A stretch of 11,880 nucleotides of DNA. Origin: Candidatus Krumholzibacteriia bacterium. GTDB lineage: Bacteria > Krumholzibacteriota > Krumholzibacteriia > Krumholzibacteriales > Krumholzibacteriaceae. The notes beneath the pieces are model-generated. The model had not been told where the DNA came from. It saw only the letters and a program-made list of their open reading frames with translations, and did no database searches. Location: positions 1 to 11,880 of the forward strand of contig JAPLKY010000228.1 of assembly GCA_026387805.1 (NCBI GenBank). The letters are read 5' to 3'. A program made the position numbers and the translations under genes. This document shows, one piece after another, positions 4,968-11,880 of the stretch. Each line of letters begins with the position of its first letter. The first letter of the stretch is position 1.

Positions 4968-6272
4968 TTGAAGCCGCTTCTGCTGAATGCCCTGTTGTGC
5001 GCACTGTTTCTCGCGCTCAGCTTTCTCTATTTCCAGATCGCCCTCGATAACGACTACTGGCACTCCGATGACTTCAGCTATCTCGCGCACAACCTCCATA
5101 TGACGGAGACCAAGACGGCTCTCTTCGACAACGCGAAGCCGTACAAGTTCCAGCCGCTCGTCTACGGAGTCTCGTATTTTCTGTTCAACCGCTACGGATT
5201 CGACCCCAGGGGCTACTTCCTCTTCAACATCCTGCTGCACGGGCTCAATGCGTTTCTCGTGTATCTCCTGGTGCAGACGCTTCTCCGTGACCGCACGGTG
5301 GCGGTGATTTCGGGACTTCTCTTCGTCTTCACGGTCGGCAATTTCGGCAAATCGATCATGATCATGTCGGGGCTCGAAGATCTCCTCATCACGACGCTCA
5401 CCCTTCTCACCATGATCTTCTATTTCAGGAACGAGCTCTCCCGCGGCGGCAGGATATGGTCCCCGTGGTACGCGCTCGCGCTGATCTTCTTCATCGGCTC
5501 GATGTTCACGAGGAGCACGAGCCTCTCGATCCTCGGCGCCTTTCTCGCGTTCAACTATTTCTTCCGGAGGGAAACGGGGCACCGGGTCATCAGTCCGAGT
5601 TTCATTCTGCTTCTCGTGATTGCGGCCGCGGCGCTCATACTGAAGACGCGGCTGTTCCACTATTCTCCGCCCTTCTACACGGAGAATCCCGGGCCGGTCA
5701 AGTACGTCCTCTACGCCGCGAAAAACGTCATCAGCTATCTCGTGCGAATGATCTTTCCGATCCACACCTCGCATCTCGTCGCCGCGGCGGGACCGGCCGT
5801 GCGGCTCGTGTACGGACTGGCCACGGAGATCCGGATCGTCATCGCTCTCACGATCGTCTCCTACTCGTTTTTCGGCTTTGTCTTCGGCAACCACACGATC
5901 CGTTTCTTTATCGCGTGGACCTATATCATGCTGCTTCCGTTCGCCTTCTTCCAGTTCCCGTCGGACTGGCTCAACATCCGGCATCTCTATCTCGTATCGG
6001 TCGGATTCGTCCTCGTGCTTTCGGCGGGGTCGGTTTACTGCTCGCGGCTCATCGCGCACCGGGGGTGGCGTCGGCTCGTTCCTTTCGTGGTGCCGCTGCT
6101 GTTCGTGTTCCTTGCGCGCTTTATCGCCCTGCAGCTCGACCACAACTACGCCCTCAAGGCGGCGAGTCCGGCCCTCGCCTCGCAGCGGGCGGAGATCGTC
6201 CGGAGATATCCGTGGGTCACGATCGACGGAGACAGGCTGAGGTTCAAGCGGGACATGCCGTCCGGCTCATGA
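4968..6272 (+). CDS. Polytopic membrane protein, probable GT-C-type glycosyltransferase
   Basis: A 434-residue inner-membrane protein with about ten hydrophobic segments (roughly 5-26, 83-104, 110-127, 135-153, 166-199, 210-226, 286-306, 311-330, 338-357, 370-389). After the first segment comes an acidic loop YWHSDDFSYL (30-39) with D34-D35. Near the C-terminus is NIRHLYLVSVGF (336-347) just before a membrane helix. Acidic residues in the first external loop and an Arg-x-LYL stretch are typical of GT-C enzymes (PMT/ArnT/TMTC-like), which move a sugar from a lipid carrier to a protein or lipid outside the membrane. Donor and acceptor cannot be told, and no other glycan gene is nearby. The start is TTG at 4968, placed 5 nt behind GGAGG; the next in-frame Met (residue 45) would delete the first helix and the acidic loop. 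The stop overlaps the convergent hflX stop by 6 bp. A non-enzymatic membrane protein is a less likely alternative. Confidence 0.7.
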   Translation: MKPLLLNALLCALFLALSFLYFQIALDNDYWHSDDFSYLAHNLHMTETKTALFDNAKPYKFQPLVYGVSYFLFNRYGFDPRGYFLFNILLHGLNAFLVYLLVQTLLRDRTVAVISGLLFVFTVGNFGKSIMIMSGLEDLLITTLTLLTMIFYFRNELSRGGRIWSPWYALALIFFIGSMFTRSTSLSILGAFLAFNYFFRRETGHRVISPSFILLLVIAAAALILKTRLFHYSPPFYTENPGPVKYVLYAAKNVISYLVRMIFPIHTSHLVAAAGPAVRLVYGLATEIRIVIALTIVSYSFFGFVFGNHTIRFFIAWTYIMLLPFAFFQFPSDWLNIRHLYLVSVGFVLVLSAGSVYCSRLIAHRGWRRLVPFVVPLLFVFLARFIALQLDHNYALKAASPALASQRAEIVRRYPWVTIDGDRLRFKRDMPSGS

Positions 6273-7589
6273 GGACGGCGCGAGGCGCAGGCGAACGGCG
6301 GCTTCTCTCTCGAGAATCGCGATCTCCCTCTTCCGCATCCGCACCCTGAAGACCATGCGGTCCCCGGCAAGCCTTCGCGAGAGGACCTTCGACGAGCGTT
6401 CGACCAGGGCGATGACCCGGCCTTCCTCCGGGGAAACCGAAACCTCCGCTTCGACGAGATCCTTGCCGAGGCGCGACTCGACGATCTCGAGAAGCTCCTC
6501 CGTTCCTTCGCCCGTCGCCGCGCTCGCGAGGACGGCCTCCGGGTGCTTGACGCGGAGCGCGTTCCTGCGGCCGGAGTCTTCAATGAGGTCGATCTTGTTG
6601 AGGACGAGAACGGACGGAACGCTCGCGAGCGGCGCCCCGGCGCCCCCCTTCGGCAGGACGTCATCGAGAACGGCGTTGACAACGGCGATATGCTCCTCGC
6701 AGCGATCGATCGATGCGTCCGCGACGTGGAGAAGGAGATCCGCTTCCCGCACGTCGAGGAGCGTCACCTTGAAGCTGTCGACGAGGTGGGTCGGAAGCTT
6801 CCTGATGAATCCGATCGTATCGGTCAGGAGAAACGGCTCGCCTCCCGGGCCCGTGACGCGGCGCGTCGTCGAGTCGAGGGTCGAGAACAGTCGGTCGCTC
6901 TCGAGGACGCCGCTCCCCGCGATCCGGTTGAGAAGCGTCGACTTGCCCGCGTTTGTATACCCGACGATCGTGACGGTGAAGAGCCCTTCGCGCCGCTTGC
7001 GGCGCTCCTCGGCCCCTCGATGGATCTTTTCAAGCTCCTTCTCGAGGCTCGATATCCGGTCGCGGGCTTTGCGGCGATCGACCTCGATCTGCGTCTCCCC
7101 CGGACCCCTCGTCCCGATGCCTCCCGCCTGGCGGCCGAGGTGCTCCCAGAGGCGCCTGAGCCGCGGGAGCGCGTAGTTGAGCTGCGCGATCTCCACCTGG
7201 ATTCTCGCCTGCCTCGTGCGCGCGCGCCGGGAGAATATGTCGAGGATGAGCTCGGTGCGATCGATGACGTTGATTTCGAGGATCTTCTCGATGTTGCGCG
7301 CCTGCGCGGGGGTGAGATCGTCGTCGAATATGACGAGGTTCGCGCCGCGGTCGTGGATCTCCCGGGCGAGCTCCTCGATCTTCCCCGAGCCCACGAAGGT
7401 CGTGCCGTCGACGCGTGTGCGGGACTGCAGCGTGCGCCCGACCACCTCGGCGCCCGCGCTGCGGGCGAGGAGCTCGAGCTCGGCGAGGTTCTGGATCTCG
7501 TCTTCGCGCCTCGCGCGGGGCAGCGTGATGCCGACAAGGTAGGCTCGCTCGAGCGGGGCTGTCGATGGCACGATCCGGGTTGACCGCAT
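6267..7589 (-). CDS. hflX: GTPase HflX
   Basis: A 440-residue TRAFAC-class GTPase that binds the large ribosomal subunit and, in studied bacteria, splits stalled or stress-damaged 70S ribosomes. The N-terminal HflX domain holds GSGKIEEL (67-74) and the family signature GGIGTRGPGETQIEVDRR (156-173), followed by a charged coiled-coil linker (about 175-200). The G domain has G1 GYTNAGKS (210-217), a G2-type threonine region STLDSTTR (236-243), G3 DTIGF (257-261), G4 NKID (331-334) and G5 SA (356-357). A C-terminal domain follows to 440. All motifs are intact and the length is normal. The ATG directly follows the TAG of gyrA with no gap; the AAGAGAG before it is a weak ribosome binding site inside gyrA, so translational coupling is likely. 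No space exists for a separate terminator before the convergent membrane gene. Confidence 0.97.
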   Translation of the reverse strand: MRSTRIVPSTAPLERAYLVGITLPRARREDEIQNLAELELLARSAGAEVVGRTLQSRTRVDGTTFVGSGKIEELAREIHDRGANLVIFDDDLTPAQARNIEKILEINVIDRTELILDIFSRRARTRQARIQVEIAQLNYALPRLRRLWEHLGRQAGGIGTRGPGETQIEVDRRKARDRISSLEKELEKIHRGAEERRKRREGLFTVTIVGYTNAGKSTLLNRIAGSGVLESDRLFSTLDSTTRRVTGPGGEPFLLTDTIGFIRKLPTHLVDSFKVTLLDVREADLLLHVADASIDRCEEHIAVVNAVLDDVLPKGGAGAPLASVPSVLVLNKIDLIEDSGRRNALRVKHPEAVLASAATGEGTEELLEIVESRLGKDLVEAEVSVSPEEGRVIALVERSSKVLSRRLAGDRMVFRVRMRKREIAILEREAAVRLRLAPSS

Positions 7590-10145
7590 CTATCTCTCTT
7601 CGGGCTCCTCGCCGGCCGGTTCGCCGGGTTCCTCTTCGGTTTCCTCGTCCCCGGCCTCTTCCCCGTTCATTTCCTCCCCCTCGTCCCCTTCTTCCCCCTC
7701 CGGGATTTCGCCTTCCGAAATCTTTTCGCCGGCCATGAGCGTGACATCGACGACGGTGTCTCCTTCGGCGAGGCTGATGAGCTTCACGCCCTTCGCGGGT
7801 CTCCCGAGAATGGAGATGCTGTTGACCGGGGAGCGGATGATGATGCCGTTGCGCGTGATGATCATCACCTCGTCCTCCTCGATCACTTCCTTGACGGCGA
7901 CGAGATCGCCGTTCCGCGAGTCGGTGGAGATGGCGACGACGCCCTTTCCGCCCCGCTTGATATTTCTGAAATCGCCGATTCTCGTGCGTTTGCCGTAGCC
8001 GTGCTCGGTCACGGCGACAAGCTCCCCCCCGCGCTTCACGACGACCATCGACACGACGTTGTCGTCCTTGTCGAGCTTGACTCCCGTCACGCCCTGGGTC
8101 GAGCGCCCCATGTCGCGGACGTCTTTCTCGCCGAAACGGATAGCCTTCCCCTTGCGCTTCGCGAGGATGATGTCGTCGCTCCCCGAGGTGAGCTTCGCCG
8201 CGATGAGGCTGTCCCCCTCGCGGAGGATCACCGCGATGATGCCGCCGCGCCGGGGGTTCGCATAGGCGGAGATATGCGTCTTCTTGATGAAACCGTCCTT
8301 CGTCGCGAGCATGAGATAGGCGTCCTGTTTGAAATCGCTCACGGGGACGAAGGCGGTGACCTTCTCGTCGCGCGACATCTCGAGGAGGTTCACGATCGCC
8401 TTGCCGCGGGCGAGACGCCCGCCCTGCGGGATCTCGTGCACCTTCACCCAGAAGCACCGCCCCTTGTCCGTGAAGAAGAGCAGATAGCTGTGCGTCGAGG
8501 CGATGAAGAGATGCTCGATGAAATCCTCGTCCTTCATGCCCATCCCGGAGATCCCTTTCCCGCCGCGGCGCTGGCGCCGGTAGGTCCCGGTCGGGATGCG
8601 CTTGATGTAGCCGGTATGGGTGATCGTGATGATCATGTTCTCTTCCGCGATCAGGTCCTCGATCTGGAACTCCCCCTCCTGGTCGACGATGTCGGTCCGG
8701 CGCTCGTCGCCGAAGCGGGTGTTGAGGTCGTCGAGCTCGTCGCGGATGATTCCGAGAAGCCGCGTGCGGCTCTCGAGGATCGAGCGGTAATATTCTATCT
8801 TCTTGATGAGCTCGAGGTATTCGTCCTCGATCTTCTTGCGCTCGAGCCCGGTGAGGCGCTGGAGCCGCAGGTCGAGGATCGCCTGCGCCTGGATTTCCGA
8901 GAGCTTGAATCTCTTCACGAGCCCCTTGCGGGCCTCGTCGGGGGAAGCGCTCTTCTTGATGAGCTGGACGATCTCGTCGATATTGTCGAGCGCGATCTTG
9001 TACCCCTCGAGGATGTGGGCCCGCTCCTCGGCCCGGGCGAGGTCGTACTTCGTGCGCCGGGTGATGACGTCCTCGCGATGCGCGAGGAAGCACTCCATGA
9101 GCTCCTTGATGTTCATGACGACGGGGCGCATCTTGTCGAGCGCGAGCATGATGATCCCGAACGTCACCTGAAGCTGCGTGTGGGCGAAGAGCTGGTTGAG
9201 AACGACCTTCGGATAGGCGTCCTTCTTGAGCTCGATAGCGATGCGCATCCCTTCCTTGTCCGATTCGTCGCGGATGTCGGAGATGCCCTCGAGCTTCCCG
9301 TCGCGCACGAGGTGGGCGATCTTCTCGATGATGGAAGCCTTGTTGGTCTGATAAGGGATCTCGTTCACGATGACGCTCATCTTGCCGCTCTTCTGCGTTT
9401 CGATCGTCGCGCGGGCGCGAAGTATGATCTTTCCCCTGCCGGTCGAATAGGCCTCGCGGATGCCGGCCCTTCCGTAGATGATGCCGCCCGTCGGAAAGTC
9501 GGGGCCCGTGACGAGTTTCGAGATATCCTCGGCGGTCGCTGCCGGCTTGTCGAGGAGCAGCTTGAGCCCGGCGACGATCTCGCCGAAGTTGTGCGGGGGG
9601 ATATTCGTCGCCATGCCGACGGCGATGCCGGCGGCCCCGTTGATGAGGAGGTTCGGCACCTTGCCCGGCAGCACGAGCGCCATCTGGCGCGTCTCGTCAT
9701 AGTTGGGCCCGAGCTCAACCGTTTCCTTTTCGAGATCGGCGAGGAGCTCCTCGGCGATCTCCGTCATCCGCACCTCGGTATATCGTTCGGCCGCGGGAGG
9801 GTCGCCGTCGACCGAACCGAAGTTCCCCTGGCCGTCGACGAGGGGATAACGCATCGAGAAATCCTGCGCCATGCGGGCGACCGCGTCGTAGACGCTGGAC
9901 GTGCCGTGGGGATGGTAGTTGCCGGTCACGTCTCCGGTGAGCTTCGCGGATTTGCGGTACGGCTTGTTGTGCGCGATGCCGAGGTCGTTCATCGCGAGCA
10001 GGATCCGCCGGTGGACCGGCTTGAGGCCGTCCCGAACGTCCGGGAGCGCCCGCGAAACGATGACGCTCATCGAGTAGTCGAGGTAGCTCGTCTGCATTTC
10101 GTCTTCTATATAGACCGGTATGATCCGCTGGCGGCCGATGTCCAT
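7590..10145 (-). CDS. gyrA: DNA gyrase subunit A
   Basis: The 851-residue breakage-reunion subunit of gyrase, which with GyrB introduces negative supercoils using ATP. The N-terminal winged-helix core holds the catalytic tyrosine in AAERYTEVRM (Y122). The quinolone region reads HPHGTSSVYD: S83 and D87 are the wild-type residues, while position 82, Asp in E. coli, is Thr. The C-terminal DNA-wrapping beta-pinwheel contains an intact GyrA box QRRGGKG (525-531), which identifies GyrA rather than ParC. It ends in a very acidic tail (806-851). ATG 10143-10145 is chosen because GAGGAG lies 6 nt upstream and the numbering then matches E. coli exactly. A TTG at 10166 would add seven residues and overlap the gyrB stop. 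The gene lies 17 nt after gyrB and abuts hflX, so the three are probably one operon. Confidence 0.97.
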   Translation of the reverse strand: MDIGRQRIIPVYIEDEMQTSYLDYSMSVIVSRALPDVRDGLKPVHRRILLAMNDLGIAHNKPYRKSAKLTGDVTGNYHPHGTSSVYDAVARMAQDFSMRYPLVDGQGNFGSVDGDPPAAERYTEVRMTEIAEELLADLEKETVELGPNYDETRQMALVLPGKVPNLLINGAAGIAVGMATNIPPHNFGEIVAGLKLLLDKPAATAEDISKLVTGPDFPTGGIIYGRAGIREAYSTGRGKIILRARATIETQKSGKMSVIVNEIPYQTNKASIIEKIAHLVRDGKLEGISDIRDESDKEGMRIAIELKKDAYPKVVLNQLFAHTQLQVTFGIIMLALDKMRPVVMNIKELMECFLAHREDVITRRTKYDLARAEERAHILEGYKIALDNIDEIVQLIKKSASPDEARKGLVKRFKLSEIQAQAILDLRLQRLTGLERKKIEDEYLELIKKIEYYRSILESRTRLLGIIRDELDDLNTRFGDERRTDIVDQEGEFQIEDLIAEENMIITITHTGYIKRIPTGTYRRQRRGGKGISGMGMKDEDFIEHLFIASTHSYLLFFTDKGRCFWVKVHEIPQGGRLARGKAIVNLLEMSRDEKVTAFVPVSDFKQDAYLMLATKDGFIKKTHISAYANPRRGGIIAVILREGDSLIAAKLTSGSDDIILAKRKGKAIRFGEKDVRDMGRSTQGVTGVKLDKDDNVVSMVVVKRGGELVAVTEHGYGKRTRIGDFRNIKRGGKGVVAISTDSRNGDLVAVKEVIEEDEVMIITRNGIIIRSPVNSISILGRPAKGVKLISLAEGDTVVDVTLMAGEKISEGEIPEGEEGDEGEEMNGEEAGDEETEEEPGEPAGEEPEER

Positions 10146-10162
10146 TCCCTGCTCCTCTTGTG

Positions 10163-11880
10163 TCAAATATCCAGATTCCGCACCGATAGCGCGTTATCGA
10201 CGATGAACTTCTTGCGCGGCTCGACAGCGTCCCCCATGAGAATCGTGAAGATGTGGTCCGCCTCCACCGCGTCCTCGAGGGTGACCTTGCGGATCGTGCG
10301 CCTCTCGGGGTCCATTGTCGTCATCCAGAGCTGATCGGGATTCATTTCGCCGAGACCCTTGTACCGCTGCAGGTACACGCCCTTGCTCCCGCCGAGCTCC
10401 TTGAGAATCTTGTCCTTTTCCTTGTCGTCGTATGCGTACCGCTCGTCGGCGCCCTTCTTGAGGCGGTAGAGCGGCGGCTGCGCGATGTACACGTATCCCT
10501 GCTTCACGAGCTCGGGCAGGTGCCGGAACAGAAGGGTGAGAATGAGCGTCCGGATGTGCGCCCCGTCGACGTCGGCGTCGGTCATGATGATGATCTTGTG
10601 GTACCGCGCCTTCGCGATGTCGAAATCCTCCTCGCCGACGCCCGTGCCGAGCGCGGTGATGACCGTGATGACCTCTTCGTTCGAGAGAATCTTGTCGAGC
10701 CGGGCCTTCTCGACGTTGAGGATCTTTCCGCGGAGCGGGAGGATCGCCTGGAAGCGCCTGTCGCGCCCCTGCTTCGCCGAGCCTCCCGCCGAATCCCCCT
10801 CGACGAGGTAGATCTCGCACTGGGCGGGGTCCCCGAGCGAGCAATCGGCGAGCTTGCCGGGGAGCGTCGTCGACTCGAGCGCGCTCTTGCGCCGCACGAG
10901 ATCGCGCGCCTTGCGCGCCGCGTCCCGCGCGCGCGCCGTCTGAAGCGCCTTCTCGACGATCTTGTGCGCGACGGGCGGGTGCTCCTCGAGGTATTCGGAG
11001 AGCCGCTGACCGACGGCGCTTTCGACGTAGCCCTTGATCTCGCTGTTCCCGAGCTTCCCCTTCGTCTGCCCCTCGAACTGCGGGTCGGGGAGCTTCACGC
11101 TGATGACGGCGGCGATGCCTTCGCGGATGTCGTCCCCCGTCAGCGCCATTTTCTCCTTCTTGAACATGGCTTCTTTCGCGGCGTAGTTGTTGAGCGTGCG
11201 CGTGAGCCCGGCCTTGAATCCAATGAGGTGCGTGCCTCCGTCGATCGTGTTGATGTTGTTCGCGAAGGCGAAGATGCTCTCGGCGTAGCCGTCGTTGTAC
11301 TGGATCGCGCACTCGAGCTCGTAGTCGTCGCGTTTGTCCTCGATATAGATCGGCGGCGTGTGGAGGACTTCCTTGTTCTGGTTGAGGAACTTGACGAACG
11401 AGACGATGCCCCCCGAATACTGGAACTCGTGTTTCTTGTTCGTCCGCTCGTCCTCGAAGTTGATCTTGATCCCCTTGTTGAGGAACGCGAGCTCGCGGAA
11501 CCGCTGCGACAGCGTGTCGAAGCTGAACTCCGTTATCGCGAAGATTTCCTTGTCGGGAAAGAACGTCACGCGGGTTCCCCGGCGGTCCTTCTTCCCCGTC
11601 TGCGGCTCGGTCTTGAGATCGTACGCGGGCACGCCGCGCTCGTAGCGCTGCGTATAGGCCTTCCCCTCGCGCCAGATCTCGACCTCGAGCCATTCGGAGA
11701 GCGCGTTCACGACCGAGACGCCGACGCCGTGCAGCCCTCCCGAAACCTTGTAGCTCTTGTGATCGAACTTCCCTCCCGCGTGGAGCATCGTGAGAACGAC
11801 CTCGACGGCCGGGCGCTTCTGCGTCGGGTGAATGTCGACGGGAATCCCGCGGCCGTTGTCGATCACGGTGACGGTGCCTT
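10163..11880 (-). CDS. gyrB: DNA gyrase subunit B, 5' end cut by window edge
   Basis: 571 C-terminal residues are visible; roughly 70 N-terminal ones lie beyond base 11880. Visible numbering starts at GTVTVIDNGRGIP. The GHKL ATPase site shows DNGRGIP (7-13) and GGLHGVGVSVVNAL (47-60), the transducer lysine lies in GQTKGKLGNSE (about 270-280), and the TOPRIM metal residues are E360 (EGDSAGG) and D434/D436/D438 (DADVD). QRYKGLGEMNPDQLW (504-518) and the closing KFIVDNALSVRNLDI are typical. The TOPRIM region lacks the large insertion of E. coli GyrB, as in most bacteria. The protein hydrolyses ATP to drive strand passage by GyrA2GyrB2. At the position matching E. coli Arg136 (REGKIHRQ) it reads REGKAYTQ, so Thr replaces Arg. 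ParE is the alternative, but linkage to a GyrA-box gene favours GyrB. Confidence 0.96.
   Translation of the reverse strand, partial: GTVTVIDNGRGIPVDIHPTQKRPAVEVVLTMLHAGGKFDHKSYKVSGGLHGVGVSVVNALSEWLEVEIWREGKAYTQRYERGVPAYDLKTEPQTGKKDRRGTRVTFFPDKEIFAITEFSFDTLSQRFRELAFLNKGIKINFEDERTNKKHEFQYSGGIVSFVKFLNQNKEVLHTPPIYIEDKRDDYELECAIQYNDGYAESIFAFANNINTIDGGTHLIGFKAGLTRTLNNYAAKEAMFKKEKMALTGDDIREGIAAVISVKLPDPQFEGQTKGKLGNSEIKGYVESAVGQRLSEYLEEHPPVAHKIVEKALQTARARDAARKARDLVRRKSALESTTLPGKLADCSLGDPAQCEIYLVEGDSAGGSAKQGRDRRFQAILPLRGKILNVEKARLDKILSNEEVITVITALGTGVGEEDFDIAKARYHKIIIMTDADVDGAHIRTLILTLLFRHLPELVKQGYVYIAQPPLYRLKKGADERYAYDDKEKDKILKELGGSKGVYLQRYKGLGEMNPDQLWMTTMDPERRTIRKVTLEDAVEADHIFTILMGDAVEPRKKFIVDNALSVRNLDI

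Noticed and set aside
4443..6143. Long open minus-strand frame spanning parts of the M20 and membrane genes (566 codons)
   Set aside because: It runs antisense across two genes and through a terminator and promoter; its highly charged, low-complexity product looks like a shadow.
7593..7730. Pyrimidine-rich strand considered as a triplex (H-DNA) element
   Set aside because: The bias is explained by Glu, Asp and Gly codons of the acidic GyrA tail and has no mirror symmetry that I can see.
8001..10334. Long open frame on the plus strand across gyrA (777 codons)
   Set aside because: It is antisense to a certain gyrA, is rich in Asp/Val/Glu/Arg repeats typical of the complement of GC-rich codons, and matches no family.

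Overview
The window is GC-rich, densely coded bacterial chromosome. It looks like ordinary core-plus-lineage DNA rather than a mobile island: there is no transposase, integrase, phage gene, tRNA, rRNA or CRISPR array. The short secreted Cys/Trp-rich protein at 497-1090 resembles a family I remember from Krumholzibacteriota/Eisenbacteria-type genomes, and the HEISH-type peptidase recalls a Caldithrix enzyme. Together they suggest an uncultured FCB-group-related bacterium. That assignment is inference from memory and was not tested.

Left part, minus strand (1-3377): the 5' end of a corrinoid (B12-binding) methyltransferase subunit with its own promoter; a self-contained unit (promoter, about 200-nt leader, secreted protein, intrinsic terminator); a non-coding block of about 350 bp with short tandem repeats and a long nested inverted repeat; and a zinc peptidase of the M49 (dipeptidyl-peptidase III-like) family with an export or lipoprotein signal and the unusual HEISH zinc motif.

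Middle, plus strand (3470-6272): an M20-family metallo-hydrolase (peptidase/deacylase) is transcribed divergently from the M49 gene, with facing sigma70-type promoters in a gap of about 200 bp. It ends at a textbook intrinsic terminator. A TTG-started polytopic membrane protein follows, which looks like a GT-C-type glycosyltransferase and has its own extended -10 promoter.

Right part, minus strand (6267-11880): a compact gyrB-gyrA-hflX run encoding DNA gyrase and the HflX ribosome-associated GTPase. gyrB runs off the right edge. The gyrA stop abuts the hflX start, and the hflX stop overlaps the stop of the convergent membrane-protein gene by 6 bp.

No clearly new multi-gene system is visible. 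The items most worth following up are the nested inverted repeat with mutually exclusive hairpins (1544-1650), the neighbouring tandem repeats, the lineage-type secreted protein with its long leader, the exported HEISH-type M49 peptidase paired head-to-head with an M20 hydrolase, and residue changes at two drug-contact positions in gyrase (GyrA position 82, GyrB position 136 in E. coli numbering).
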